From assembly GCF_007741535.1 (NCBI RefSeq), contig NZ_CP036525.1, positions 4,030,001 to 4,094,000 of the forward strand: a stretch of 64,000 bases of DNA, read 5' to 3'. A model generated the notes under the pieces. The model had not been told where the DNA came from. It saw nothing but the letters and a program-made list of their open reading frames with translations, and ran no database searches. The stretch's first letter is position 1; every line of letters starts with the position of its first letter. A program made the position numbers and the translations under genes. Positions 25,504 through 36,144 of this stretch are shown piece after piece. This DNA comes from Rubripirellula lacrimiformis. Lineage in GTDB: Bacteria > Planctomycetota > Planctomycetia > Pirellulales > Pirellulaceae.

Positions 25504-27953
25504 CGTTTCTAAACGGGCTACTGGCGTTTGGCGCATTCGCATCGATCGTACCGCTAGCGATTCATCTGTTGTTCCGCAGTCGCTATCGCACCGTCGATTG
25601 GGGCGCGATGCATTTGTTGGATAGCGTCGTGCGAATCAATCGCCGTCGTATCCAATGGATGAACCTATTGCTGCTGTTGCTGCGATGCCTGTTGCCGATC
25701 CTGTTGGCGTTCTGTTTGGCTCGCCCTGTTTTGACGGGGTTTCAATCATTGCCGGGTACCGCGCCGCGTTCGATTGTCATTTTGGTCGACGACAGTCGCA
25801 GCATGCAGGCCAAGATGCCCGATGGGCAACCACGATTCGATTTTGTCAAACGAAGATTAACTTCTTGGCTAGATGATTTGTCACGGACGGACGAACTGGC
25901 GCTGATTCGTGCCAGCGACGTCGAGGGGCCGGTCGGATGGATGGGGGCCAATGACGCAGCGGCGTTGATTCACCAAATGCGTGCCGATAGCGGGCCGGTG
26001 GAACTGGGGGATTTGCTACGTCGCGGCGTGCAAGCATCGCAGCAGGCAAGCCACGCCGAACGCGAAATCCTGTTTGTGTCAGACTTTCAAAGTCACCTGT
26101 TGGACGATGCCGCGATCCAGTCGTTCGACACGGTGGGAGAAGGTTGGGGCCGCGATTCGGTTCGTCCCCTGATCCACTTCCTGAATCTCGGGGTTCAGTC
26201 GGATCAGATGTCGAACGTCAGCGTGGATGAAATCGAATCGGAATCGCCGGCCGTCGTGGCGGGAAGAACGGCAAAGTTCTCGGCCAGGATCCGAAACGCC
26301 AGCGATGTCATGGTCCAGGACCTTCGGGTGATCTGGTCTATCGATGGCACTCCGTTTCCGGCACGGACCATTACGATCGCGCCGCGGTCCTCAGCAACGG
26401 TACAGATGTCGGGCAAGTTGGCTGATGTTGGCGTCCATTCCATTTCGGTAGCCGTCGAACATGCCGATTCGCTTCCGGGGGACAATCGCCGCTGGATCGG
26501 TGTCGATGTCATTCGTCAGGTGAATGTGTTGATGGTCGATGGATCGCCCAGCCGACAACCGCTGAAAGGCGAGGTCGATTTTTTGGCCGTCGCGCTGAGC
26601 CCATTTGCGTTTGGCGGCCAGGACCAACCCGATGCGGTCCGCACGTCGATCTGTAACGCTGCATCCTTGGAACAACGTTTGGACAAGGAAGTGCCTGATG
26701 TGGTGGTGATGGCCAACGTTCGTGCGATCAACGATCGTCAACGTGATCGGCTAGCCGGTTTTGTTAACGGCGGCGGGGCGATCGTGATTTTCGACGGCGA
26801 CTTGGTTGTGCCCGCGACGTACAACCAACCATGGGGACAAGGCGACGAAGCGTGGCAGCTGCCGGCACGAATGGGCGATGTCGTCGTCGCAGCCCAGGTG
26901 AAAGATTCAGATCAGCGGTTCGTCATCAACCAAATCAACCGACTCTATTCGCCCTGGTCGATCATCCAGGATGATGCGAGCACCCATTCGATGTCCGCAT
27001 CGGGAGCATCGGGGATCGGCGGTATCGAGGTCACCCAGTACCGCAAACTGGTGCTGCCAAACGAACCGCCATCGTCGGACAGTGGTTCGGATTCGGTGAA
27101 TGCTGCGTCGTCATTGATGTCCTTTGTCTCCGGCGACCCGGTTGTGGTCAGTGCGCCGCGAGGCCGTGGTCGTGTGGTGCAGATTGCGATCACCAGTGAC
27201 AGCGATTGGTCGAATTTTCCGACTCGGTTGGTCTATCTGCCGATGTTGCAACAATTGATTCTGGATTTGGCCGGGTCGCGAATGCAGACCACCATCGACG
27301 TCGGGACGCCAATCAACGTTCCGGTTTCAGAACTCGTGGCAACGTTGTCGGCCAAAAATCGTGATGCCTTCGGCTTAGGTCCCGGTACGAATCCTAGATT
27401 CGATGATGGGAAGTCTGCGGCAGTGACGATTGAAAAACCCGATGGAAAACAGCAGTTGGTTTCGATCGCTGGCGATACATCGTCATGGGCGACATTGGGA
27501 ATCGCCGACGTGCCAGGCGTCTATCGCATTCGGCTAAAAATCGACGGCGCAGCGGGTAGCAGAGTTGCCCCCGTCCCCGAGTCGAATAGCCCAAAGTCTG
27601 ACAAAACGCCTTCGACCGATCGGCCGAGCAATGAACCGGAACCCATGTCGTCTGCATCAAGCACGATCCGCGTTGCCCAGGTCGCGTCGATCGAGTCGCA
27701 ACTGCGGGACGCGGACCCGTCGCGTTTGACGCGAGCCGCCGAAGCGGTGGATGCATCGGTTTACCAGGATCTGGATTCGATGAAATCTGCTGACCACACC
27801 CGGCGTTTTGGTCGCGAGATCTGGCGCTGGTTGTTGTTGGCATTATTGGTTGCGATGATTGGCGAGCTGTTCCTTCAGCAACGTTCACCGACGATCAGCC
27901 ACCATGCATCATCCAACGCTCCGCAGTCGGGGGCCTGGGGATCCGCATCATGA
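25500..27953 (+). CDS. BatA-type membrane protein with von Willebrand A domain
   Basis: The 817-residue product starts with GTG. An N-terminal BatA-type pair of membrane helices (FLNGLLAFGAFASIVPLAIH; WMNLLLLLLRCLLPILLAFC) is followed by a vWA-like domain with the metal-site motif LVDDSRSM at about residue 95. The middle is beta-rich, with an adhesion/transglutaminase-like section and an amidotransferase-like segment (RLAGFVNGGGAIVIFDGD). The C-terminus has one membrane helix (about 783-803). Both junctions overlap by four bases with neighbours. It is probably an inner-membrane component with a large periplasmic part. Confidence 0.88.
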   Translation: MTFLNGLLAFGAFASIVPLAIHLLFRSRYRTVDWGAMHLLDSVVRINRRRIQWMNLLLLLLRCLLPILLAFCLARPVLTGFQSLPGTAPRSIVILVDDSRSMQAKMPDGQPRFDFVKRRLTSWLDDLSRTDELALIRASDVEGPVGWMGANDAAALIHQMRADSGPVELGDLLRRGVQASQQASHAEREILFVSDFQSHLLDDAAIQSFDTVGEGWGRDSVRPLIHFLNLGVQSDQMSNVSVDEIESESPAVVAGRTAKFSARIRNASDVMVQDLRVIWSIDGTPFPARTITIAPRSSATVQMSGKLADVGVHSISVAVEHADSLPGDNRRWIGVDVIRQVNVLMVDGSPSRQPLKGEVDFLAVALSPFAFGGQDQPDAVRTSICNAASLEQRLDKEVPDVVVMANVRAINDRQRDRLAGFVNGGGAIVIFDGDLVVPATYNQPWGQGDEAWQLPARMGDVVVAAQVKDSDQRFVINQINRLYSPWSIIQDDASTHSMSASGASGIGGIEVTQYRKLVLPNEPPSSDSGSDSVNAASSLMSFVSGDPVVVSAPRGRGRVVQIAITSDSDWSNFPTRLVYLPMLQQLILDLAGSRMQTTIDVGTPINVPVSELVATLSAKNRDAFGLGPGTNPRFDDGKSAAVTIEKPDGKQQLVSIAGDTSSWATLGIADVPGVYRIRLKIDGAAGSRVAPVPESNSPKSDKTPSTDRPSNEPEPMSSASSTIRVAQVASIESQLRDADPSRLTRAAEAVDASVYQDLDSMKSADHTRRFGREIWRWLLLALLVAMIGELFLQQRSPTISHHASSNAPQSGAWGSAS

Positions 27954-30364
27954 TGGGCATTGTGAATTCCTTCTGTTTTTCGATGTTGGGGTCAATCCGG
28001 TTCGCGGGCGATCTGTCGCCATGGTTGGTGATCGCCGCCGCAGGCTTGGGCGCGGTGCTGGTGGCATTGATCTACTTGCGCGAGTCGGCGTCGTTGGCGG
28101 CGCCCTACAACTATCTCTTACCCGCCCTTCGCGCTTCGTCCGTTGCGTTGGTGATCTTGGTGTTGGCGGGCCCGGTCTGGCATCGTCGCTATACCGTGGG
28201 AACTTTGGGACGGATTGTGTTCGCAGTTGACCAGTCCGAAAGCATGTCCGTGGACGATAGCAGCGCCGACACTGCTAGCTACAACCGGCTTAGTCGGGCG
28301 CTGCGTTTGTTGACCGGAAGCAGTTCGCAGCCGGGGTGGCTCGATACGCTATCGAAGTCTCACGATATCGATGTCGTCGCTTTCAGTTCGGGCGATCCGA
28401 TCACCATCTGGTCGACCGGTGATGACGTCGCAAGTGGGTCGGCCAGCATCCCCAGTTCGACCGCGGGGCGACCATCGGACAATCCGACCGAATCCGGTGG
28501 ACTGACCGGGCTGGTGCCAAGTGGCGTGCGTACCGATCTGTCGTCGTCGCTGCAGATGATGCAGGCGTCCGGCGATGGGGATGCGGCAGGTGTTGGTCAA
28601 AGCAAGGCAGCGTTGGTTCTGATGACCGACGGCCGGTCCAACGAAGGTCCGTCGGCTACGGATCTGGCCACTTCGCTGCATTCGGCGGGCATCGAAGTGC
28701 ACACGATTGGAATCGGCAGCCCCGATGAACCCGACGACGTGATGATCGTTCGCGTCGAACGCCCGGACACGGTCGCCGCGGACGGGACGTTGGTCGGATC
28801 GATCATGGTTGGCCAGTCGGGGATGGATGGTCGCGAACTTTCTGTCCGAGTGGAATCGAATTTGGACGGTAGCGTGCTTTGGCAATCCAATGTTGTTTCC
28901 GATGGAAGATCGCAGCAGACCGTTCCGTTCTCGATCGCCGTCGAACCGATCGTCGATAGAATTCACAATCAATCTGTTCGTGGGGTTCAACGCAGCACCG
29001 AAGTTTTGGATCTGCGAGCCGTTGTTGAACCGATGTTGGGCGAATCGACCACAGCCAACAATTCGTTTCCGTTTCGCACAGCCGCATCCATCCGCGATCG
29101 TCGAATGCTGATCCTGGATGGATCCAGCCGCTGGGAAGTCCGCTACCTGCGTAACCTGTTCGAACGGGACCCGGCGTGGGAAGTGGACACGTTGCTGTTC
29201 GGTCCCGGAACCGACATGCCTCGACTTCGGCGCGGTAGTCAGTCGGGCGAATTTCCCGACTCGCGTGAATCGATCTCGCGCTACGATGTGGTTGTGCTGG
29301 GCGAAATCCCGATCGATCCATTCGAGGCGACCGATGCGGTCCGGTTGCGAGAGTTTGTATCGCGGGGTGGTGGCTTGATCGTGATCGACGGTCGCTACGA
29401 TCGCATCGCACCGATCGCCAACAAGTTTCTTAGCGATTTGATTCCGGTTCGACATCAGGATCGGATGATCACGACCGTGGAGTCCCTGTTGCCCACCGCC
29501 GTTGGCTTGGATCAACCGACATTTCATATTGGCGGTGATCCGGCGGATCTGGAACCACTGTGGCAGCAGTTGCCGGTCCCTACGACGGTGGCAGCGGTTA
29601 CGGCGCAGGAAGGTGCCGAAGTGTGGGCGGAAGTCCAGGACGCCGATGCGGCCCGTTCTCCTTGGTTGGTCACGCGACTGTTTGGTGCGGGGCGTGTTTT
29701 CTATCTGGCAGCGGACCAAACCTGGCGTTGGCGTTACAAAGTGGCCGATCGGTTCCATGCCCGATTCTGGAATCAATTGGTTGCCGCAGCGATGCAGCCG
29801 CCCTATTCGTCCAGCGACGAATATGCGGCGATCGGTACGGACAAAATCGAATACTCCCCAAGCGAATCCCCCGTCATCCGGGCCCGTCTGCAGGACACAG
29901 GCGGGAAAGCGGTCGGCGATGCGACGGTCGATGCATTGATCATCGCCAACGATCAGGTCGTCGCGACGGTGCCGCTATCGGTGGATGATCCTGCGCGAGG
30001 CACGTATCAAGGATCCGCCGGGATGCTTGCCGAAGGTGCTTATCAGATTCGAATTCGGGCCAGCGGATTTGATGCGTCCGCTCTTCAGGCGTCGACTCCG
30101 ATTTGGGTGGGCCAGTGGAACATGTCCGAAAGCAGTCCCGTTGGTTTGGACGCCAGCGGATTGGCGGAAATCGCCAGCGCAGGCGGCGGAGTCTATCTGC
30201 ATGAATCTTCCGCGGCGCAGATTCTAGAACGATTGAAGCCGCTGTCCTCGGGAACCATCGTGGATTCGGATATCGTTGTCTGGCAGTCGTTCTATTGGTT
30301 CTGGGCTGTGATCGTGTTGTTGGGTGTCGAGTGGTTGATGCGTAAACGTGCAGGATTGGTGTAG
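27950..30364 (+). CDS. membrane vWA protein with glutamine-amidotransferase-like fold
   Basis: The 804-residue protein has two N-terminal membrane helices (about 20-45 and 60-80), a vWA domain with VDQSESMS at about residue 93 and LMTDGRSNEGP further on, then a region resembling a class I amidotransferase-like fold without its catalytic cysteine (RMLILDGSSRWEVRYLRNLF ... VSRGGGLIVIDGR). A C-terminal membrane helix FYWFWAVIVLLGVEWLM ends the protein. The architecture parallels the preceding gene, as if from an ancient duplication. The ATG overlaps the previous stop by four bases, and the next gene begins two bases after the stop. Confidence 0.87.
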   Translation: MMGIVNSFCFSMLGSIRFAGDLSPWLVIAAAGLGAVLVALIYLRESASLAAPYNYLLPALRASSVALVILVLAGPVWHRRYTVGTLGRIVFAVDQSESMSVDDSSADTASYNRLSRALRLLTGSSSQPGWLDTLSKSHDIDVVAFSSGDPITIWSTGDDVASGSASIPSSTAGRPSDNPTESGGLTGLVPSGVRTDLSSSLQMMQASGDGDAAGVGQSKAALVLMTDGRSNEGPSATDLATSLHSAGIEVHTIGIGSPDEPDDVMIVRVERPDTVAADGTLVGSIMVGQSGMDGRELSVRVESNLDGSVLWQSNVVSDGRSQQTVPFSIAVEPIVDRIHNQSVRGVQRSTEVLDLRAVVEPMLGESTTANNSFPFRTAASIRDRRMLILDGSSRWEVRYLRNLFERDPAWEVDTLLFGPGTDMPRLRRGSQSGEFPDSRESISRYDVVVLGEIPIDPFEATDAVRLREFVSRGGGLIVIDGRYDRIAPIANKFLSDLIPVRHQDRMITTVESLLPTAVGLDQPTFHIGGDPADLEPLWQQLPVPTTVAAVTAQEGAEVWAEVQDADAARSPWLVTRLFGAGRVFYLAADQTWRWRYKVADRFHARFWNQLVAAAMQPPYSSSDEYAAIGTDKIEYSPSESPVIRARLQDTGGKAVGDATVDALIIANDQVVATVPLSVDDPARGTYQGSAGMLAEGAYQIRIRASGFDASALQASTPIWVGQWNMSESSPVGLDASGLAEIASAGGGVYLHESSAAQILERLKPLSSGTIVDSDIVVWQSFYWFWAVIVLLGVEWLMRKRAGLV

Positions 30365-30366
30365 CC

Positions 30367-33300
30367 ATGGCTTCCATGATCAACGAATGGCAAGACGGAC
30401 TCGAATTGAGTCCTGCGACCCGCGGCACCTTGGCCAGGTTCGCCAAACGTCGCCGCCTGTTGCTGGTGCTAAGAGCCTTTGCTGCCGGATTGACCGTGTT
30501 GTTGACCAGCATGCTGGTGATCGCCGCGGTCGATTACGGATGGATCATTGGTGATGGACTGCGCTGGACGCTTGGCATTGTCAGCTATGTCGCCACGGTG
30601 GCCGCCATGTGGGGGTTCGGTTTGGGGCAATTGCGCAGCGATGATCCACGCCGTATCGCCCGCCAGATCGAGAGTGCAGATCCGCGATTGCGAGAAGACC
30701 TGTTGTCGGCAGTTGAACTGGCGGATCCGGAAAGTGCGAACGGGTCAGACGCGTTTCGCCGTCGATTGCAAACGTCCATGGGGCGACGAACATCGTCGAT
30801 CAATGTCGCCGAATTGTTGCCGATCGAGATCATCCGTCGTTGGTTGATGGGGGGAATGGCTTTTGTCGTGGTCTGTGTTCTGCTGACACTGATCCCACGG
30901 GCCCAATTTGGACGTCGATTCGCCCGCGCGATTCTGCCGGGCTTCGCAATCCAGCGGGCATCGATGACTGATTTGACGATCATCGATCCATCGCCACCGT
31001 CCGGATTCGTCGCGCAAGGAGACGCTGTCGGCGTGACGGTCGATGTCAGTGGTGTTGCTGTCGACGAGGTTACGTTGCACTGGACGACCGCAGACGGAAC
31101 CGTGGGTCAGACTCCGATGACTCGCCGCGTGTCCGTGGTCGATCCGAGTGATGTGGTAACGATTGATGATTCGGATCCGGATCCGGGAGCGAATCGGGAT
31201 CCGCAGTCGGCATCGAATCGCCATCGATACGCCGCCAATTTGCTAGTCGGTAGCGATCAAATTCAGTATCGGATTATCGCTGGTGATGCCGTAACGCTTT
31301 GGCATCGCTTGACCCCGCTACCGCGGCCGCATGCGGTCGCGTTTTCCAAACGATACCGGTTCCCCAGCTACGCCAAGCTTGATGACCGAATCGAACAGGC
31401 GGATCATGGCGATCTAGAAGCGTTGGTCGGTACGCGTGCCGAGATCACAGTTGAATTCGACGAACCCGTCGATGATGCGAACGTTCGCTTCGGCGTGCGG
31501 GGGCCGGTCTATCCGATGGATTCGATCGATGGATCTGCCAAGGATTTTCGGACAACCATCCCCATCACGACGCCTTCGGAATACCAGATCGATGCCACTA
31601 GCAGTCGATCGGGTTTGAACAACCCGTTTAGTGACCAGTACCGTGTGACGCCTGTGATCGACCAGCAACCGGTGGTCCGTTGGGCGGATGACCAGGCAAC
31701 GACGATTTTGGTATCGCCACTAGAACAGGTCGATCTGTCTGCGCTGGCCAGCGACGACTTGCCGCTAGATCGAATGATCCAAGAGTTCCAAATCAATGGT
31801 GATCCGTTGGTCCAACGGTTGGTTCGGATCGATGTCGCCAGCCGGCAATTGGAGATGAACTGGACTTGGGACTTGTTGCATCGGATCAATCAGGACGCGG
31901 AATCGGCCAAACTATCGGGCGGGGATATTGTTCGCGTCCGTCTCGTTGCTAGCGATCGGCTGGGCCAGCGAGGTGAATCACCGTTCATTGAATTGTTGGT
32001 AGCAGACGATCAGTTTGACGCTGATCGGCACAGCCATTTGGATTCGGTGGGGCGTGTGACCACTTTGGTTCGCGAGTGGACGTCGCGCGCCGAATCGATT
32101 CTTTCCGCCGCCATCGATCCAATCCAACAAGGCGATCCCGAGGCCATCGGCGTCCAGGGCATTGCCGCCGAAGAATTGCGGAAATCAACCGAAGCGTTGA
32201 TCGATCGAATGCTTAGGCAAGTTGCTGCGTCGAACGATCTTGCCGAAGGCCGCGCCATCGAGTTGATGGGACTTGGCGTGATTGATCTGGATTTGCAACT
32301 TGGTCGCTTGTTCGAACTCACGCCCTGGATTGTCAATGAACGTCACGAATCCTGGGGCAACAATCGTCAACGAGAGCTTCAGCGGCAGGCAGGGCTAGCT
32401 CGTTCGCTTTCTCATCAAGCCAGTCGCTTGAACACTTTGGCTCAGATTGAATTCGCGCAGCAGTTCACAGTTGCCATCGCGACAGACGTGTTGGCGGTCG
32501 ATCGCAGCTTGGAACCGTTGATCGAAAGCACGGCGAACGATCGATCGGTGATCCCTATCGAGCGCGTCCCGCAGTATTTGACCATGGTCACGGGGCGTCT
32601 TGATGCCATCGATCAGTTCTTGACCAAGCACGCCGCGAACTTGCCCGAATCAACTCGGCGACACTACGAACAGTGGAGCCGATGGTCCCAGCAGTGGGCG
32701 GGCAAGCTTGCGGATGTGGATCCATTGGACCGAACCGAAGAACAGATCCGAAATCTGATTCAGCAGTTCGCTTCGGAAATCCAAAACCAATACGACCATT
32801 CCATGGTGGATGGTCGCTTGTCGGCGGTGATGCAACAGGTCACCCGCGACGTACCACGCGAAATCGGTTTAATCGGGAATCTGATCGATTCGATGGGACG
32901 TGACGGACGTGAATCGAAACAGGCTGCGATCCGGGCTGCTGACGAAAACGATTCCAACAAAGCGGCGGAATCGGTGCGTGAAGCCAAGTTGAAGCAACTT
33001 GCCTTTCAACTCGAACGCGATTGCTTTTTGGCGCGAATCCATTCCGAGGAAACCTTGCATCGGCAGCTGCCGTCGGTCGATCTTCGCTACGCAGCCGATT
33101 TGAACTTGATTGCGCGGGCGGTCAAGAACGTCACGGAGGATGGGTTTTCGGACTATCAGGGGCAGGCCGCGGCGGAAGTGTTCGACAGCTTGGCGGAAGC
33201 TTTCCGGCTGATCGAATCGGCCCACAACGCCGAGATGGGGCTGCGAGAAATCCGTGCCTTGTGGGACGCGGAAAGACGTCTGGATGAGACCACGGTCGCA

Positions 33301-36144
33301 AAGTTTGGACACCCGGATTGGCTGGAACGATATCCCAGCGTGATGGAGTGGCCGGTGCGCGATCTGCAGAAAGCTGGCATCGATTGGAAACAGCTTCAAC
33401 CCATCAGCGATTCTCGCGGCAGCGAAGATTTTGGTCAGGCCAAGAACCGAATCACGCGGCGACGATGGAGTCCCGAACCGATGTTGAGCGCGTCGGCTTC
33501 GTTAGGCCGAATTCATTCGGACGTCGCTCTAGTTTTGAAGTCGATCGAGCCTGAAACGGCCGAAGCGCGAAACGTGATTTTACGATATGTGTTGACGTTG
33601 CCCGAACAGGCGGCAAAGGCGGCCAAAGAGGTTCGTGACAGCAAGCAGGCTACCGCAGACCGTGCCGATGAATCGGACGCGACCCTCGAACAGGTCCAGG
33701 CCGTTCAGGCCGATGCCCAACGTGACGTCCAGGAAACCATGGAAGCGTTGATGGACTTTGCTAACACCGCGAACATGGGCGACGATTCACAGCGAGAATT
33801 GGCTCGCGATGCGGACGCCGCGGCGGCGAAGATCCAAGATCGAATGAAATCGGCCCAGCAGAAGATCATGGATGCAGCCAATGCCACAGACGATTTTGTG
33901 CGTCAGGAACTGCTGAACGAGAATATCGATGCGTTGGATGAATTGGCGAAGTCGCTAGAGGATACGGCCGATCATTTCGAGCGTGCTGCGAATGGCGAGG
34001 ATGTATCCGAGTCGCGGCAAGATCTTCGGCAGGCCGAAGCCGATTTAAAGATCGCCGAGCAAATGCAACGTCGTTTTGACCAAGCCAAGACGATGGCACA
34101 GGCCGCCCAGAGTTCACCGCAGGAGATGATGCAGCGGTTGGAACAGGAACTGAAACGCAACCCGCCCATGCAGCAGGAATTATCCGAGATCGCTTCCGAT
34201 GCAGTCGAAGAAGCGGTGCGTTCCCTGCAAGCGTCGGCTCGCGAAGAAGTCGAGATCGACCGATCCTTGCAACGCAGCGATTCTTCGTTCCAAGAGGCGA
34301 AGTACCGTGCGGCCCGTATGATGGTCAACGCCGCCCGTCGTGCAGCGACCGTCGATCAGTCCATGCTGGATACGCTTGATGGATCGGTGCAGTCGGCAAA
34401 ATTGGACGATCTTCGGCAACAGGTCGAAGCCGCGCGTGACCCTATGCGTCGCCTGATCCAACAAATCAATGAAATGGGCGGGGATCAAGCTCCCCTGGTT
34501 AAGATCACCGACACTGCGGCTGCCATGGCGGACGCTGTGCTGCAGGCGACCAAGCGGCTGGACGAAATCAAAGATGCGGCAGCAGACGCGACGACGACCA
34601 ACATCCACGCGGACGACGAAAAGCAAAGAGAAAACGAGACGAAGAAACTAGAACGAGATCAACGGAATATCCGGACCGCACGTTCCAATGCGGCCTCGCG
34701 TGAACGGCTTGATTGGACTTCATCCGCCAAGGATGCTGGCCGCAGAGTGATGGACTTCCAGCGAAAGAAGCGAGATTCCAAACAATCGATCCAGCAGCTT
34801 GAAAGTCGATTGGCCAAAAGTGACAAGGACCAAGACAATCTTCGTCGACAGATCGCACAGTCTCAGCAGCGACAGTCGCAAGCTGAGCGGGCCGAAACCG
34901 CTGCACGCGAAACGCAGAAGTTCGCCACCGAACAAAGCCTGCGAGCGAAAGAGCGGGAAAAAGATTTGCAAGCGATGCGTTTGGAACAGCTCGATCAACC
35001 CAACCCTGCTGCGCAGTTGGCCGTCCGGTTGGTGGAACAGACGAAAGACGAGCTGGAATCGATCCGCCAAGACATGTTGAAGGTTGCGGGAGAATCGGAC
35101 CGGCTGGACCAACTTCGAGCGCCAAAGGACCAAGCCCGCGATCTGATGAATCGTCAACGGCAAACGACCGATGATGTGGCCGCTGCTGTGGATGATCTGC
35201 TGCGTGCCGCACGTCACGAATCGCGTTTGGATCGCCCATTGCCAGCAGCCGACCTGGATCAGGCAGCAGAGAACGTCCGTGAAGGTGCCCAGCGTGCCGC
35301 CGAAAGTGCCACGGACCAATTGCAGCAGGCGATGGAAGAAGCATCCGAATCGGCCCGTGCCAGCGAGATGGTTGCTGCGGCGGAGGCGAGTATTCGCGAA
35401 GCGGCCGATGCATTGACTGACCTGACCGACGGCTCGGATGGGAAGCCGAATGAATCGGCGGATGCCGCAGCCAACGAAGATCGTTCATCGAATCAAACTG
35501 CCAATGACTCGCAGGCTCGTGAACTGGCCCAGACCTTGGACGAATTGGATCAAGCATTGGCGGATTCGCAGGAACCGTCTTCGCCTGAATCCGGTGACCC
35601 GTCCGATTCCGAATCATCCAGCGATAGCGGCGAAGCTCCGTCGGAATCGTCTGACGCTCAAAACGCGGATTCCGGCGCCAGCGAAGGACAGGATGGCCAA
35701 CCCGGGCAAGCCCAGCAGGGACAGGGGCAATCGGAACAGGGGCAATCGCAACAGCAATCGGGGCCGACCACTTCGGCCGAAGCGTCACCGACCTTGGCTA
35801 GTTTGATCGAGGCGGCGTCGCAAGCGGCCGCACGTCAACGCCAACAACAGATCAGTCCAACGCCTGGCGAAGGGGGACCACCCGGCGGGGCAGCACCCAC
35901 TGCGCCATCGGAAAGTTCAGCCGCCGGTGATCCGTCTAGTTTGCCGGGTTCGGGGCTGATGCCCGACGGTGGGGCCATCGACGCAACGGGGTTCGATCGC
36001 GAAGGACTAGAATGGGGGGCACTACGCCAACGAAGGACCGAAGATGCGGTGGATTCCGCGTCGGTCAACGTTCCGATCCAATACCGGCGTGAAATCGAAG
36101 CCTATTTCCAAGCCATTGCCAAACAAGCGGCTCAGCAGCAGTGA
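30367..36144 (+). CDS. giant membrane coiled-coil protein (DUF4175-like architecture)
   Basis: The 1925-residue product has two N-terminal membrane helices (about 35-75 region and 158-178) separated by a cytoplasmic helical stretch, a beta-rich part (about 190-560), and then roughly 1200 residues of predicted helix with long charged coiled coils. Near the end comes a low-complexity Ser/Asp/Gln region (for example GQAQQGQGQSEQGQSQQQSG at about 1780) and a conserved-looking C-terminal motif NVPIQYRREIEAYFQAIAKQ. The layout resembles low-complexity DUF4175-type proteins found beside DUF58/vWA genes in other phyla. Its role is unknown; length and helices suggest an envelope scaffold. Confidence 0.82.
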   Translation: MASMINEWQDGLELSPATRGTLARFAKRRRLLLVLRAFAAGLTVLLTSMLVIAAVDYGWIIGDGLRWTLGIVSYVATVAAMWGFGLGQLRSDDPRRIARQIESADPRLREDLLSAVELADPESANGSDAFRRRLQTSMGRRTSSINVAELLPIEIIRRWLMGGMAFVVVCVLLTLIPRAQFGRRFARAILPGFAIQRASMTDLTIIDPSPPSGFVAQGDAVGVTVDVSGVAVDEVTLHWTTADGTVGQTPMTRRVSVVDPSDVVTIDDSDPDPGANRDPQSASNRHRYAANLLVGSDQIQYRIIAGDAVTLWHRLTPLPRPHAVAFSKRYRFPSYAKLDDRIEQADHGDLEALVGTRAEITVEFDEPVDDANVRFGVRGPVYPMDSIDGSAKDFRTTIPITTPSEYQIDATSSRSGLNNPFSDQYRVTPVIDQQPVVRWADDQATTILVSPLEQVDLSALASDDLPLDRMIQEFQINGDPLVQRLVRIDVASRQLEMNWTWDLLHRINQDAESAKLSGGDIVRVRLVASDRLGQRGESPFIELLVADDQFDADRHSHLDSVGRVTTLVREWTSRAESILSAAIDPIQQGDPEAIGVQGIAAEELRKSTEALIDRMLRQVAASNDLAEGRAIELMGLGVIDLDLQLGRLFELTPWIVNERHESWGNNRQRELQRQAGLARSLSHQASRLNTLAQIEFAQQFTVAIATDVLAVDRSLEPLIESTANDRSVIPIERVPQYLTMVTGRLDAIDQFLTKHAANLPESTRRHYEQWSRWSQQWAGKLADVDPLDRTEEQIRNLIQQFASEIQNQYDHSMVDGRLSAVMQQVTRDVPREIGLIGNLIDSMGRDGRESKQAAIRAADENDSNKAAESVREAKLKQLAFQLERDCFLARIHSEETLHRQLPSVDLRYAADLNLIARAVKNVTEDGFSDYQGQAAAEVFDSLAEAFRLIESAHNAEMGLREIRALWDAERRLDETTVAKFGHPDWLERYPSVMEWPVRDLQKAGIDWKQLQPISDSRGSEDFGQAKNRITRRRWSPEPMLSASASLGRIHSDVALVLKSIEPETAEARNVILRYVLTLPEQAAKAAKEVRDSKQATADRADESDATLEQVQAVQADAQRDVQETMEALMDFANTANMGDDSQRELARDADAAAAKIQDRMKSAQQKIMDAANATDDFVRQELLNENIDALDELAKSLEDTADHFERAANGEDVSESRQDLRQAEADLKIAEQMQRRFDQAKTMAQAAQSSPQEMMQRLEQELKRNPPMQQELSEIASDAVEEAVRSLQASAREEVEIDRSLQRSDSSFQEAKYRAARMMVNAARRAATVDQSMLDTLDGSVQSAKLDDLRQQVEAARDPMRRLIQQINEMGGDQAPLVKITDTAAAMADAVLQATKRLDEIKDAAADATTTNIHADDEKQRENETKKLERDQRNIRTARSNAASRERLDWTSSAKDAGRRVMDFQRKKRDSKQSIQQLESRLAKSDKDQDNLRRQIAQSQQRQSQAERAETAARETQKFATEQSLRAKEREKDLQAMRLEQLDQPNPAAQLAVRLVEQTKDELESIRQDMLKVAGESDRLDQLRAPKDQARDLMNRQRQTTDDVAAAVDDLLRAARHESRLDRPLPAADLDQAAENVREGAQRAAESATDQLQQAMEEASESARASEMVAAAEASIREAADALTDLTDGSDGKPNESADAAANEDRSSNQTANDSQARELAQTLDELDQALADSQEPSSPESGDPSDSESSSDSGEAPSESSDAQNADSGASEGQDGQPGQAQQGQGQSEQGQSQQQSGPTTSAEASPTLASLIEAASQAAARQRQQQISPTPGEGGPPGGAAPTAPSESSAAGDPSSLPGSGLMPDGGAIDATGFDREGLEWGALRQRRTEDAVDSASVNVPIQYRREIEAYFQAIAKQAAQQQ

